A stretch of DNA of 64,000 nucleotides from Solea solea (GCF_958295425.1 NC_081137.1:6652238-6716237); one strand, 5' to 3'. Counted from the first letter of the stretch, positions 1 through 18,804 are shown. The notes: a model not told the origin generated them from the letters alone. Made by a program: numbers and translations.

Positions 1-1733
<1,733 letters not shown>

Positions 1734-2257
1734 CACCAGGGACACTTAATTAAGCTCAGAGTGTGTATGTTTTAATGAGTTTTACTGTCATCACATCAAA
1801 GTAAAACCAGGTCCCTCTTTTAAAATGGGACAGAAACGGGGAAAAGGGAACATTTAAGATAAGAAAACACATCCGGCATTAGGAAGGAAGAGCTTTTATG
1901 ATGATGAAAATATAATGACAACCTGAACAGACCTCATATATACACTATACTATACCATACAGGTAAATAGGTCAAACACGTACACTCCTGTGTTACATCA
2001 CTCCAAATGACATAAGAGTCATTGTGGCCCAGTGTGATGAAATGAATGGAATGTGCCAAAAAGAAATGCCACTACTCACATGCACCAGTGTTTTATGAAG
2101 GGAAAACAGGTGTGGCATGGAATGGAGATGGAACAGTGTGTATTAGTATTCATAAAAAGTGAAAAACTTGTTTGATGTTTGAGTTAGCAGATGAACTCCT
2201 GATTTTCTTTTTTTTTTAACATAGATGTTTAACATGTAGTTACTGGAAAGCTTAACC

Positions 2258-2600
2258 CTTTAACACCTAAGCCTCAATTTGTTGCTTATTTTAGCCATAA
2301 AAAGAACCAGAGTCCTGTGAGTAAGTGCTCTTGCCCATTTTTACAGAATAACTCTGGCAGTTATTTGCAATTTAATGAATGTTAAAATAGTGTGTTAACA
2401 ATTTAAATAAAATAAAAAAAACCACTGCGGTTGTACATGAACACCAGATTTTGCGTGTTAAATTTGACATTCAAACAGTAATAATTAACATAATTAAAAC
2501 AGCATTTATTTGATTTTTTTTTGTCCTAATAACAGGCCAAAAAATGGAAGAACCTCAAACCGCAATGCAAAGTGCACTCACGCAAACGTGTCGTCTGCGA
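2258..2600. repeat. Dispersed repeat, copy 1 (pairs with 9576-9900)
   Basis: This stretch aligns in direct orientation with 9576-9900. Shared blocks in the same order include TTGCCCATTTTTACAGAATAAC, here interrupted by small changes, then GCAGTTATTTGCAATTTA, then ACACCAGATTTTGC and CAGGCCAAAAAATGGA. Identity is imperfect, so this looks like two old copies of one mobile element or non-coding repeat. No ORF and no terminal repeats were recognised. Confidence 0.7.
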
Positions 2601-2719
2601 TACACACTAACGATGCTTAATGTGCCGGAGAGAATTTTAGGGAAGTGTGTATGAATTGAAGTACCCTTTTTTGTATATTTTTAGGGGGTGGAAGGGTGAA
2701 AACTTACAGTTGCTTTATT

Positions 2720-2845
2720 AAAACATAAAACTAATGCAATAACATAAAAAAATGCTATTTTAAACACAAAACTAATACAATAACATAAATTAAATGCTAT
2801 TTTAAACACAAAACTAATACAATAACATAAAAAATGCTACATTTA
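2720..2845. repeat. AT-rich tandem repeat, about 3 copies of a 40-45 bp unit
   Basis: The block AAAACTAATACAATAACATA followed by a variable A-run and AATGCTATTTTAAACAC recurs three times with minor changes. It looks like a minisatellite and has no coding potential. Confidence 0.75.
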
Positions 2846-4083
2846 AAACATGTCTTGCATAAACAGGAAAAATGCAAAAATGGACCCAACCAGAGACTAT
2901 TTTAAAATACATTATTATACAGTTCAACTGTGGAAGTGTTGTGCATTAAATTATGACTTTAGAACCCCAATGTAAAAAAAAAAAGAAGAAAAATATAATA
3001 TATAATTTGTTTATGTGGCCCCTTTTATTTTGTTTTTATTGATTTCAACAGTGTGACTAGACATTTTGAAACATTTGCATAATTACGTGTACTGAGTGTA
3101 ACTGTTGCGAGGAAAACCAGATTTCCACAGCAGAAGAGGAGACTTCTGTTACTTGAATTCATTTCGCATCATCACGTGGAGGCTAAAAACATATTCCTAC
3201 AGCAAGGGTTGTCATGTAATGGACCAGGAAACGTATCTTTGAAGTCGCCGATCACCCATTCGCGGAAATGATTCCTGTTTGATGAACTTTGTGCTGAATG
3301 TTGTGCCATTTTATTTATTTGCCATCAAGCCAAATGCGTTTTTTGATAAGTCTGGATTTCACCATACCAGTGTGACTAATGTAGCCTTGCAAAAAAAACG
3401 AAAAAAAACATGTGTCTGTTTAGTTACTGGTGAGGAAAATGCCTCAATCAGGTTTTATTCAAGTGAGAAACATCTGAACAGTTACTCCTGATTAACACAC
3501 TCTCCTCTAACTCTTTGAACCCTTGAACCATTTTGTGCTGTGAATTGAATGGAAGTTTGAGAATGTGAAATAGTGCAAAAATGCTTTTAAACGTGTCGCT
3601 CCTGTGTTGTGACGTACAGTAAAACTTTTTCACAGTTGTTTTGGGAATTGAGAGAGTGTTGTATGTTCTATGAATGTATAAGACAACTTTGCTGTGTAAT
3701 AGAATGTGAGGAGTAAATAAATCATCAGGCTTTTACATGGACATAGTGTTTTGTCTTAGAATATGTCTTCATAAATATACATTTTCTCATCTGGTTTCCA
3801 AGAACCAGCAATACAGGATACTCAGTCCATTATGCAATACTTAAGCGCCACGAGTTGTTGCAGTCAAGCATGCGCGTCCAAAACTAAGCAGCGGTCAAAG
3901 CGAATGTCGCTAAAGTATCATTCGCACTTCCTCATCCAAAGAAAACAGACATGTAACATAATACATGCATCAAGTTAAGAGTCCAGCAAGAGAAGGGCTA
4001 ACAATGATTTCAGAGTTTGCACTCTAACCAGAAGTATAATAACATTTCTATGACATTGACTTTCTTCAGTGGTGTGCTCTACT

Positions 4084-4430
4084 AAAACTCTACAGTAAAA
4101 ATGTCACAGTTACAGTATGCCAGTAGTCATAGATGTCCTGAACACAACCTAGTCAGTCTTGTCCTGAACTTATGGAAAACCTTGTTTTATTGGAACTCAA
4201 AATTGACAAACTTTTTGAATAAAAAGTACTAATGTGGGACTTTTAATTTGAAATGTGTCCAAAACTGTTACAGTATGCTAGTAGTCATACATGTCCCAAG
4301 CTCAAATTGATCAGTCTGTTTTTTATTATATCTCAAATTAGATTTTTTTCAATGTTGAGAACTTTTACAATTGAAAAGTACTAATGTGAGACTTTTAACT
4401 TGAAATATCTCTAAAACTATACAGTAAAGT
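4084..4430. repeat. Imperfect tandem duplication, two units of about 170 bp
   Basis: Two consecutive units share the ordered blocks ACAGTATGC(C/T)AGTAGTCATA, ATGTCC, CAGTCTTG/CAGTCTGT, then AAAAGTACTAATGTG(G/A)GAC and TTTTAA(T/C)TTGAAAT. The second unit starts near 4261. The units have diverged and look non-coding. Confidence 0.7.
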
Positions 4431-5765
4431 GATGTTGGAAGAGAATTTAGATCAACAATTTTGGCTCTAACTGCCAGAACAAACAAGCTTAGTGTGTGTT
4501 TGTAACGTGTGTGAAGTCACAGTTACTAGAGTGGGTCTTGGCAGAGTTTCTGACCTGCACATGACTTAAGTGTCTCTAAGCAACACTGGACTTATTATTC
4601 TCAGTAGTTGGAGACATTTGAAGCCTGGGGGCCAGTCCAGACTGAGGGCTCAGTCATGGAAAACACAATTGTTCTAAAACGATGAGTGATGAAGTGTTGC
4701 AATAGTTTATAAAGCACCTTTTATATACAAAGGTGCATTAAAGACATTCAAAACAACAGAGAGACACATTTTTATTGCAATATGTTTTCGAATTTTAATT
4801 TCAAATTTCTCATTGACCTCAGAACTCTCTGAGGGTCATTTTTTCCTTCATCGTCTCTGTTATGTCTCGTGGTTCAGCTCCAAGCAGTAAAACTTCAAAT
4901 CAAATCAATTCAGAGCTGATTCTTCACACATGTACACCTCCTGCAGCTGAGCATGGAGCGACTTGCAGTGAGAGGCCTGAACGTCTAAAGAGACATTGCT
5001 TATTTGTTTTATAGGAATCATCAGCTAAGAGATTTCTAGTGTCATTAAAAGTATTGGCTCACCCTCATTCCTGAACACACCCACATGCTAGACCAGTACA
5101 AAGACAGTGCAGAGCTGACGTGTATACATTAGCAACAGCCTGGTAAGTGAGTTAGTGCAGTGGGTGAAAGATGATTCATTTATTTTACAGCATGCAAACA
5201 CACGTTTTAAAAATGTTTACAAAAGGAATGACGAAGCACATCAGGCAAAGAGAAAAACCAGATCCTGCCGCAGGAATTTCCAACTGGAAATACCAGCGTG
5301 AACAACAAATCAGACATTTCCTGAATGTTCTTTTCTAAGCCTGCAGAAAGAAAGCCTACAACATCTGAAAGTACACTTTGTGAATCCAAAGTAGCAAACT
5401 TTGAATACAACAGGAACTGAATGTTTTCATGCTGGCTTAAACCAGAAGATGGCAGCAACCGACTTGTTTTTTTTTAAGTCCTCCTCCATTTACGAGCTAT
5501 TAGAACTATTAAAAAAAAAAGTTTTCTTTCCAAGTTTAAAGAAAGCACTTTTCTGATGGTGGTGATAGTGGGACACCTGGTGGCAAACAGAGTGTAAAGC
5601 ATAAAAGCTCTTGGCACACTCGTCCATTAAAGACAACATTAAAGGTGCAATAAGAAACACTCACAACATACCAGGGTATGAATATCACTGTATAATAGAC
5701 GTGACGGTGATGTCACACTCCTGCTCTGTGTGATGTCATCAGAGCTTTCGTTTTGGTGGAGTTCA

Positions 5766-5767
<2 letters not shown>

Positions 5768-5810
<43 letters not shown>

Positions 5811-5811
5811 G
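5768..5811. repeat. (GT)n microsatellite
   Basis: An uninterrupted GT dinucleotide run of about 22 repeats. It creates artificial poly-His/Thr ORFs on the minus strand. Confidence 0.97.
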
Positions 5812-6289
5812 TGAAATACAAAATAAAGCAGGAACAACAGTAGTAACAAGCCGCTGCAGTGACGGAAAGTAGAACAAACCATGCAGCTGAAGGTGACTCC
5901 AGGGACACACTTCTTGTTCTTTGGCTAAAAATAGTCCAGACACAGACAATACACAGACAAACAAAACCTGCACTCAAGCATGATAAAAATATTTAAATAG
6001 AGAGGAAAAAGAAAGTGGGGGTGAAAATAAACAACATTTTGCAGTTATGGCTGACGTGCAGCAGTGATGTTCATTTTATTTTTTATTTAAACGCAGTGGT
6101 AAACACGTAGGTTTTCAGGCTAGATTTAAAAGAATGAATCAATTCACTACTGGGTGTTTGTTCCAGATATTTGGGTACATAAAGCTGTATTTATGTATAC
6201 ACATATATATATATATATATATATCTTAATACAGGTCAGAAATGTATTTTAAAATCAACTATTTGTAAGCTGCAGCGACACGACTGGAA

Positions 6290-6455
6290 AGTGTGGTCAC
6301 TACAGTAAGCGTGCGTTCCCTGCTCGAGCACACCTGATTCAAATGAGTCATCAGCAGGCACTGCTAACGAAGCGTTGATTTGAATCAGGTGTGTTGGAGC
6401 AGGGGCACATCTAACATGCAGGAGGACCAGGACTGAGAAACAGTGGACCACATGA
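6290..6455. mobile_element. Palindromic MITE of a common teleost family
   Basis: The arms CACACCTGATTCAAATGAGT and GATTTGAATCAGGTGTGTTG are inverted copies flanking a short centre, preceded by CCCTGCTCGAG and followed by GGAGCAGGGGCACATCTA. The right end reads AGGACCAGGACTGAGAAACA, the typical end of a very abundant fish non-autonomous DNA transposon. A truncated relative is at 12112-12183. There is no transposase. Confidence 0.75.
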
Positions 6456-7132
6456 CTTCACTGCATGGTCAGACAGGGCGAGTTATAAGAGATAATTATT
6501 AATTATTAATTATTAATTATTGTTAATATATGATGGAGAGATTTCTGAGCCCCCTGGACTGGAGTTGACGCCTCTGCACTTCTGGTTGCAAAAACTCAAC
6601 GTGGTGGCGGCCAAATTCTGATTGTGGAGGCTTCACAATGGTGAGTTGAGATTCCACTGTGTGAACTCAGCACTTGGTGCACCATGCGACTTCACCAGCA
6701 GATGTTGCTAAATCCTCCACCTTTTTCACCCTGACCAGTTATTTCAGCATCAGGGATGAGTGCAGTAACATCTCAGGGACCACATTAACTGACCTCCTTC
6801 TCCTGAACCTCTGTTCATTCATGTTTACCCGCTCGCTGTGTTGAACAGTTATTTGTGAGCGTGCGGTTTGCTGCCATGTGTTGCGTCTCTGCTGGTGGTG
6901 TAAAAAAATTACCCCTCATCGCAATGAACTTTGCATTTTGAGCTGTAAATAAGTCGGTTCTCGGAACTGGTTCCACACGGGTGCACCATCACTCGCACAC
7001 ACTGATCAGCTGAAGTGTCTCTGAAAACAGGAAGGATGTGAGTTGAAAATGTGTGAATGTGAGTTAAAAAAAAACCCCAAAAGGACCAAGTTACAGCTCT
7101 TACTTGGCCACTTGAGTCTTCTCTCCGACACC

Positions 7133-11138
<4,006 letters not shown>

Positions 11139-11217
11139 AGTTGAGCTGTGCTGCAGACCTGAGGCTAGGATTCATGTTCCTGGCTGCTTCTGCATTAACT
11201 TAAATTCATGTTCATTC

Positions 11218-11308
11218 ATGCGTTTATCTCCTATACCGCTTTATTCTCCATATGAGGGTCGTGGGGGGTCGTTGGTGCCAATCCCAGCTGACATAGGGCA
11301 AAATGTGG
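11218..11308 (+). mobile_element. Tail fragment of a tRNA-derived teleost SINE/composite repeat
   Basis: The sequence TATACCGCTTTATTCTCCAT, then GAGGGTCGTGGGGG, then TTGGTGCCAATCCCAGCTGA matches, in plus orientation, the tail of the same repeat seen inverted at 17460-17640 in slc25a15. It is strongly truncated. Confidence 0.7.
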
Positions 11309-12111
11309 GGTCAGAATTTAGAAATGTTTGTTCTTCGTGGCTAAAATAATCCATGCTAAATAAATAAACTGGTTAAAAAGATCAACCATACACTTAATTG
11401 TTTTGTGTCTTATCATTGAAGCTTTTATCAACTGTGGCTCACAATCACAATAATAAATACCAGGCTGTTCTTGGGCGAGTGCTAGTAAAATAAAACACAG
11501 GACAAAGTTCCTCCTCCAGCACTGATACTGAGCCTGGTGCTTCAGTGTCGGATCAATGCACATTGGCCCACTGTTGGCAAAGCAATAGATTTCCACATCA
11601 AGTCTCTACAAACAATAAAATGTCATAATTTTCTTCTGTTCAGGAAATCACTGTCAAAACATAATCATCTTTATTTCATCCACACCCAGGTCAGCGATAA
11701 AGGATTTTTAGTTTATCTCCAATACAAGGAAGGAAATGTCGGATAGATAAATAAAAAAGGCTTAATTGGTTGTTTTAAATGATCCAGATCAGTCACTGCT
11801 AAAATTATTTATTTTATTATTATTTATGCTATAATTTATTATTTTAAATTCTGGAAATCTTCTGCAGCACACCCAAAACAAAAAACAGGTGGAAAATAAC
11901 ATTTGAATTGAGTGCATTCCTACACTTGAAGTGAAGTAGAAATCTGGGGGTAAACCCTTTCTTAAATCCTTTCTTTACTTTTTATGACCTTGATACCTCA
12001 GACATGATTATCCACTTATAGAAACATACATTTGAGTAATATATTAAATAATTGTAACTGGACCTTTAATCAGACACCACTTAGTCTTCACGTGTGTGGT
12101 CCTGAATCGTC

Positions 12112-12183
12112 TAATCCAGTGTGTCTCAGTCCTGGTCCTCGGAATTGACAGTGGGACCTCGAGGATCAGGATTGAGAAACGCT
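12112..12183. mobile_element. Truncated palindromic MITE
   Basis: The ends GTGTCTCAGTCCTGGTCCTC and GAGGATCAGGATTGAGAAAC are inverted copies of each other. They match the right end of the longer MITE at 6290-6455. The internal part is deleted. Confidence 0.7.
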
Positions 12184-13279
12184 GGTTTAGTCTGTGGATT
12201 AAAACCTTAAAAATCAAGTCAGATTTGAAACTCCTCCAGTGAGGGTGCAGTGTTCACCCCTCTTGTAGAAGTTAACACCCAAACTTACACAGTGCACCTT
12301 TTAACTCATCACTACCATGACATTTCCTTCTCTAAACATCCTATGCTGTGATTCTCACAGCTCATTTTCACCACATGAGAACATGATTTTTTTCACTCCT
12401 GTTGTGAATCTGTGCTGCTGCTGTTTTCTTGTGTGTTTTAAGAAAAAAAAAAAAAGGACTAAATTCAAGCAATACTTTCCCTCGTGGGTGGAGGGAAACT
12501 ACGAGTCACAAGCATAACAGCCATAAAGTCTGATGCGTTAAACCAGCCTCGCCCCAGTGTTGCTAGGCAACACCACATGTTTTGGGAAGCTCCTTTTTTT
12601 TCCCCCCCCTTTCTTTTTTATAGAACTTCACAGTGTCGGCCTATTAACAGTCCCAACATTCAAAAAAGGGCTACTGTTGACTGTTCACCAGAGAAACTAG
12701 AAAATGTAGCTCTTCCGGTCAGTGTTGAAGTCAAAAAATGTAGCTCATCCAGCCTGTGTTTAACTGTGACACATTCCAGGTCTGAAGTCCAACCATGTTA
12801 TGCTCACAGTGTCAATACAGCAGTTTAAGGCCTGCACTGCGCACTTAAAAACATAATTCAACGCCGCTTCACTATAATGTTTTGAGGAAATGGATATGAA
12901 AGTGCTGCTGAGTGCTGATCACTTATGTGTCCATCAGCGTGGCTGACTCAGAAGTCCCGAAGGCGCTTAAATATGTCAAAGGGGAAAAATGTGCATGGGC
13001 CCAGGCTGAACACAGTGTCTCGCAGATACCCTAGAATGAGTCACTTTTATTGCAGCAGCCTATCCCAGCCTCTGTTTGTCCATGTTATCGGCCTGTCATT
13101 ACTCCTCCCACGCCCTAACATCTCTCGATGTATTCCCTCCTCTGCAGCCAGTCGCAACACAAGTCCCTCGAAAGAAAGACCGACAGAAAGAGCTGAACTT
13201 CAAACTTACTCAACCAGTTTTTTGTTTTTTTTTTGCTCTACCCTTGTTGTTTTAGTTGAGTCTTTTTCTGACAGACAAC

Positions 13280-15812
13280 ATGTGCACTGGAAAATGTTCC
13301 CGTTTCGTTGCTGTTGCTCTCTATCCTCTGGCTCTCATATCCATCATCTGTAACATTGTGTTGTTTTTTCCTGCCGGGGAAGTCAAATATGCCAAAGATG
13401 GACACATCACCGAGGAGGTGAAATACATGGGGGGACTCGTCGGAGGGGGCTTAATGGTGAGTCGTCTCTTCTCCTGCCAGTCGCTGATGGGTGTGACTCC
13501 AGACGTCACAGGCTGCTGTAAATATCTTTATAAAAAGCTCTGGCTTTACATATAGTTTTGTTTTGATTATTCTTGGCAGTTTACATAACAGTACAATTAC
13601 AACGTGGATAAAGCAATGGTAATATTAAATGGTAATAATATTTGCATGCAATTTTGGTAAATTAATATGGATGATAATGACCATATTTTTAAGTAGAAAT
13701 TGAATCCCTTATGTCCCACACACGTGCACTTAGAAATGAAGTGGAATTATCTTTTTTTTTTTAAGTGAACACTTACTGAACATGACAACTCTTCTGTCCT
13801 GCTACAGGTTCTGTTGCCAGCACTTTACATCCACCTGACTGGGAAAAACGGCTGCTGTGGGAATCGCTGTGGGGTGAGTCATTTACAAATGCAAATCGAC
13901 TAAACACAATATAACCCCCCCCCCCCAGCCATTCATAGTGTCAAACAAGAGTTATAAGAGTTCATTGTGTTAGCGACCCTTATCGTGACCTACAGCGGTA
14001 CATAAGGAACTACAGTAAAGTAATGGCTGACTTCCCCTTCTGACTCAATTCTGATAAAGAAATGATAAAGAAACTCTTACCTGATCATATTGGAAATGAT
14101 TATATTATTTAGAGCAACTGCACGATGCAGAACTTGTATTATTGTCTCACTTTTACTTAGGCTCTGTTTGTTTTTTGTTTTTTTCCATTTACTTTCGTGT
14201 TTTTATGATGTTTGCTCAAGCCCTCGTGGTGTTTTGGCTTCTTCCTGCATATTTTTCCCCCCCCAACAATACTTTTTGTCCATTTAGTACATATACAGTA
14301 TGTACAGTATTAGCACCACCTGTCATAAGAAAATATTTTATCATTTAAATACTTCAAAAACGTGTGTAAAACTGAAAATGTTATTGTTATTTGGCAAATA
14401 ATTCAGTGAATTCACCTTTTTATACCCACATTTGAGGCTTCTTCTCTGAGTAAATAACTATAATTTGATTAATCAAGAAATAATAATGTGCTTTACTGTT
14501 TTTGTTTTTTTTTGGTAAAACGGTACATTCGAAAATTCTTGGACAGCAATAATAATTCTGGGTGGTGGTCTTCCTCGTAAAATGACATTCCTCCCCTGTT
14601 TAGAGGCAAATGTGCTCACTACCACATTCTGTGAACACAAGTGTGGTGGAGAAAGTGTGTGAACGGAAGGACATAAAACATGTACGTGCCTGTTTGAAGT
14701 ACAGTTGCTTTAGTGTGACGAAAAACCCCTCATTCAGCTAAGAAATACCTCATTAATCAACAGCACGACAACAAATGTTTGGAGCACCGAGAGGGTGAAA
14801 AAAAGGTCACCTGATGCTATTCTGACTTCTCCTCCTCAGATGTTCTTGTCCATTGCCTTCGCTGCAGTCGGCGTGGCCGGCGCCCTGTACAGTTTCATCG
14901 TGGCAGTGCTCGGTTTGCAGAACGGGCCGCTCTGCAAAGTCCTCCTGATTTGGACAGTACCTTTCAAAGACAGGTCAGACGCAACGAGAGTCAGAACAGG
15001 CGACGACAGCGCGTCTCTGAAGACCCCGTCCCTCGTAAACCATTTGTTTCTCTTCACTCACACAGTGACCCGAGTTACCTGAGTGACAAAACGTGGTGGG
15101 GATCGTGCACCGAACCCAAGAACATCGTGGAGTTCAACATCGGACTGTTCAGTACTCTGCTGGCCACGAGCTGTCTGCAGCTCATTCTCTGTGCCGTTCA
15201 GATGATCAACGGGCTCTTTGGCTGTCTGTGTGGAACCTGTGTTGACAAAGGGGTAAGATGCAGCTGAGCTAGTTAAATAATTATTAACTATAGATTAAGT
15301 AGATAATATAATATATATTATTCTTAGATTCATTCGTATACAGTATAGTTAGACAGAAATGGGTTGAGATCCTGTTCTGTTAACATCACTTTACCTTCAG
15401 TTTTCCCAAATGAATTGTGACATTTCCGCGTTTTTGGGTAAAATATGTCGATAGAAAAAGGTAGAAATTCTGTTTTGTAAATATAACTTTTCTAAAATTA
15501 AAGTCTTTAGTGTTATACTTTTGCTGAAATAGGCAGAAATAGATTGCTACTATATAGACAGAAATAGGTAGCGATTCTCTTCTATTAACATTATTCTCAT
15601 ATGTGCTTGCATAAAGTATGGGTAGATAGTCGACATTTTTTCGAGATATTTTTAGATAACTTTCAACCATTTTTAGAATATTCCAAAAGGTAGGTGGAGC
15701 AATTAGGTACATATTTAGTTTTGTTAAAATAAGTTTATAGATTTCTCAAATGAATTGTGAAATTCTAACTCTTTTTGTTGTTGTTGTATTATTATTATTA
15801 CAGCCCCTGTGA
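13280..15812 (+). CDS. L6-family tetraspan membrane protein (TM4SF5-like), gene 2 of a tandem pair
   Basis: Five coding exons: 13280-13456, 13808-13873, 14840-14973, 15066-15252 and 15804-15812, giving 190 aa. The N-terminus MCTGKCSRF and the GGLVGGGLM turn are typical of TM4SF5/TM4SF4. NGCCGNRCG follows TM2, then NGPLCKV and CTEPKNIVEFNIGLF in the large outer loop, and TM4 ends at GCLCGTC. Exons 2 and 3 are exactly 66 and 134 nt, as in the neighbouring gene, and phases are identical, so the two are tandem duplicates. The last coding exon adds only Pro-Leu before TGA after a TATTATTATTACAG acceptor. A polyadenylation signal lies 257 bp downstream. Expected role: scaffold-like membrane protein in epithelium or liver; the exact partner cannot be read from sequence. 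Confidence 0.9.
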
Positions 15813-16068
15813 GTTCCTGACAGTCAAATGGCGCACCCTGCTGGTAGATGGCTGCACTTGCATGAAAAAACATTCTACTTCTACAGTCGCCTTCATCAAC
15901 AGCATTTCATATTTGTGTGTGTGTGTATATCCTGATGCTTCTGACACAGATGACTTAATCAACACAGAAGTCTTAGTCTTAAATGTATTATCAAGATGTG
16001 CTGTAAAAATTAATTAGAAATAGTATATATACACGATACTATACTTGGTATATGTTCAATCTTTTTTT

Positions 16069-16074
16069 AATAAA
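16069..16074 (+). terminator. Polyadenylation signal AATAAA of TM4SF gene 2
   Basis: AATAAA followed by CTTTTT, an A-run and a T/GT-rich stretch (GCTTTGTGTGTTGTGGTTT), the classic arrangement of a cleavage and polyadenylation site. It lies 257 bp after the stop codon. Confidence 0.7.
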
Positions 16075-16463
16075 CTTTTTAAAAAAAAATACTGCTTTGT
16101 GTGTTGTGGTTTGGGCCTTAAATCCTTCAATAGATGGAAAATAAAATAAATACATTCATGACAAAGTTTAACTCCACTGACACTTTTAATGAAGGTTGTG
16201 TCACAACATTTGGAGGAAATTGCTCCACAAATTAGTGTCATCTCACATTTCTCACACTTCAAACACTGTCCGGATATAATATCTCCAGTTCTCGATTAAA
16301 AATCACAGGGATATGAAAGAGATAATAAAACCCTGCACATAGTGTGCAAACGACACGGTATTAGACAAAGAAGCTGATGTTTGCTTGTGCACAAAACAAA
16401 AGTTCTACAAAGGCAAAATGTGATGTTTTGAAAAGGCAAATAACGGAAGCTCCCGAAGGAGAA

Positions 16464-16572
16464 AGGTACAGTGTGTAAGATTTAGCAACATCTACTGGTG
16501 AAGTTGCACGTTTCAGCTGAATATCTCTCACCTCATCCTTCCAAACATATGGCATCTCTCACACTGGACCTT
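16464..16572. mobile_element. Short MITE with GGTCCAGTGTGTAAG-type ends
   Basis: The left end GGTACAGTGTGTAAGATTTA and the right end CACACTGGACC are inverted relatives, enclosing AGCAACATCTACTGGTGAAG, a block found in many fish genomes. Related partial ends occur near 49261-49285 and 51725-51745. No ORF. Confidence 0.6.
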
Positions 16573-17220
16573 TCATATGGCAACATAAACAGGATTTAAC
16601 ATGGCAAAACAAAAACAGCCAGTTAGAGGGTGAGTGTGCGTCATGTGACCTGTGCAGTCATCTCTATTTCAAAAACAAAATGTAAAAGGTAAAGAAAAGT
16701 TGAGCATTTTTTTGTGACCGTACCAACACAGATCTGCTTATTTTGCTCTGAAACTGTAACTATTTCCACAAAAACACATGAGTATGTTAGTCAGTTTTGA
16801 TAATAAATTCACACAAAAAATCTAGATTATTATTGTTATTATTATTACTACATACATCCTAATGGAGCGTAGAGCAAATAAAGAATGTATTTTACTTCTG
16901 TGCAGTGAGGTTTGAGGTAGACATAAAATCAAACTGGAGTGTCAACATTTTTGCATCAAGAGGCTGATAAATGTTTTCTAATACTGTCATACAAGTGGTT
17001 TTCTTAGATACTCAAGTGTTTTTGGAGTGTTAAAAACAACAATCTAAAGATCTTTAAAAAATAGGTTATATCAAGTTTTAAAAGATGTAAATACTATGTC
17101 AAAAGGCAGTTGTCGGAGTTGTGAAATGTTAATTTAGCAAAAGTAGGACGTGGCAAAAAGAACAGATCCTACACTGCAGTTGTGGAGAGTCAACACCAAT
17201 TCACTGCAACATTTGTTTTT

Positions 17221-18770
17221 TCAGGTGTCGGCGTGTTTCATCATGAGTTTGCGGCTGACCTCGTAACCCAGGAACAGAGCGCCGTTCGCAGGGAAGGTGC
17301 GGACCATGGTGGGGGTGAGGCCAGAGTAGAGCGCCCTCACGCCTAAACACAAGAAACAAGCAAACGTTACAGTCTCACAGGAAATAGAATGAGAAGGAAA
17401 GTGGATTATTTTTTACAGTTAAGGCTCTGAACGCAAAACATTCATTCACATATCTTCTACCACTTTATTCTTCACAGGAGGGTCACATGAGGCTGGTGCC
17501 AATCCCAGCTACATCGGGCGATAGGCGGAGTACACCCTGGACAGGTCGCCAGTCCATCACAGGGCCGCATAGAGACAAACAACCATCCACTCTCGCACTC
17601 ACACCTACGGTCAATTTGTGTCCACTTTCCCTAATGGAACACAAAACATGATCTCTGCAAACACGATAAAACAAAGCAAACGATGAAACTCTACCTTCAC
17701 CCCGAGCGATGGTCATGAATGTCCTGAAAAACCCTGCCTGTTTGCCCGTCATGGACATGACCTGGATCCGAGACTTGACACAGTCCATCGGGTAGACGAC
17801 GAGCCACAGACACGCGCCGCCGAGACCACCGCTGAACACGATTGGACCCACGCCTTCAACGTACACGGCGATACAGGTTAGAGGACAATACAGTGATACT
17901 GTACATTAAATGTGGAGGAGGTGGAAGCAAGTGTATGAATCACAGGGGAAATATGAACTTCTTTCAATACATTTATGGTGAACTGTTCAATTTGATTTCT
18001 CTAATTAGGGCTAAACAATTTGGATAAAATATCTATTTGTGATTCTTCTTAAAATAACAACAGAAACACTTTTCACTGTGCCTCAAATATTCCTACAGTA
18101 TTCTGATGCGGTTTGATAGCAGTGTTAGTCATTTTGTATTCTGTTAAAGGCACTTTGAGATGCTTGTGGGTCATATATAACACATATGTTCATATTATTT
18201 TAAAGAGTTGCTAATAGTGTGCACCTTTTTGATTTTATGCACTTTAAGTTGCACCTGAATCAAATATGACAAACACTTTGAGGTGTACGAAGGACGGGTA
18301 TGACCAAAATCATTTTATTACTAGTTCTTTTTTATTTTTTAAATGCACTTTTTGATTAAATTTGTCATTACCTGCTGCTTACTGGGTGCAGCTAAATTTC
18401 TTTGTTTGAAAATGCCGCCCAACTGAATTTGTAATTGAATAGTCCTGGTGTATATCACATTTATAATTAGCAGCCTTTGCAATTGCAATTTCAATTTGAA
18501 AACACAATTTGGCCTTATATCTAATGTATCCACTCTTCCTAAAAACGGTATATTTGATCTAATCTCAGTATAACTATCAGCGACATTCAGTACCTATGTC
18601 ATCCTTGTCACATTTCATGTAGTCAGCGAAGGTGGAGCGACAGAGCTCATAGGCACCGAAGAAGCAGAAGTAACCAGGGATTTCTCTGGCTATGGTGGTG
18701 GTCAGGCCCTGGAAGAAACCTTGAGGCCCCTCGTTCCTCATGATGGATTTCACCACTGACCACACTGTGC

Positions 18771-18804
<34 letters not shown>

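Larger units (their letters stand above)
1734..3750 (+). other. Probable long 3' UTR of the slc25a35-like gene and downstream sequence
   Basis: No coding signal follows the carrier stop codon. A canonical AATAAA occurs at 3716-3721 within AGTAAATAAATCATC and could end a roughly 2 kb 3' UTR. Earlier A-rich AATAAA-like strings near 2404 are also possible. The stretch contains a three-copy tandem repeat (about 2720-2845) and one copy of a dispersed repeat shared with 9.6 kb. Confidence 0.35.
3751..7132. other. Intergenic, slc25a35-like gene to first TM4SF gene
   Basis: No exon with convincing coding content was found on either strand. The interval holds a two-copy tandem repeat (4084-4430), a (GT)n microsatellite (5768-5811), an (AT)n run (about 6203-6224), a palindromic MITE (about 6290-6455) and a short TTAATTA-type tandem near 6495-6520. 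The minus-strand ORFs at 5.6-6.0 kb are translations of the GT repeat. The promoter and 5' UTR of the first tetraspan gene must lie close to 7.0-7.13 kb, but no clear TATA box was recognised. Confidence 0.6.
11139..13279. other. 3' UTR of TM4SF gene 1, repeats, and 5' region of TM4SF gene 2
   Basis: Overlapping AATAAA signals occur at 11359-11368 and are plausible 3' ends for the first tetraspan gene. About 11218-11308 is a SINE-tail fragment, and 12112-12183 is a truncated MITE. The region 12.9-13.28 kb precedes the second tetraspan ATG and is probably its promoter and 5' UTR. The 142-codon ORF there overlaps the true start in another frame and is not supported. Confidence 0.5.
15813..17220. 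other. Convergent 3' UTR region between TM4SF gene 2 (+) and slc25a15 (-)
   Basis: Contains the tetraspan 3' UTR and polyadenylation signal, a MITE-like element at 16464-16572, and then the presumed 3' UTR of slc25a15 on the minus strand. No canonical AATAAA was found on the minus strand here; an ATTAAA variant at 16185-16190 is possible. No exon was recognised. Confidence 0.5.

Noticed and set aside
12925..13353. 142-codon plus-strand ORF
   Set aside because: It overlaps the true TM4SF gene 2 start in a different frame, has no recognisable domain, and is more likely 5' UTR.
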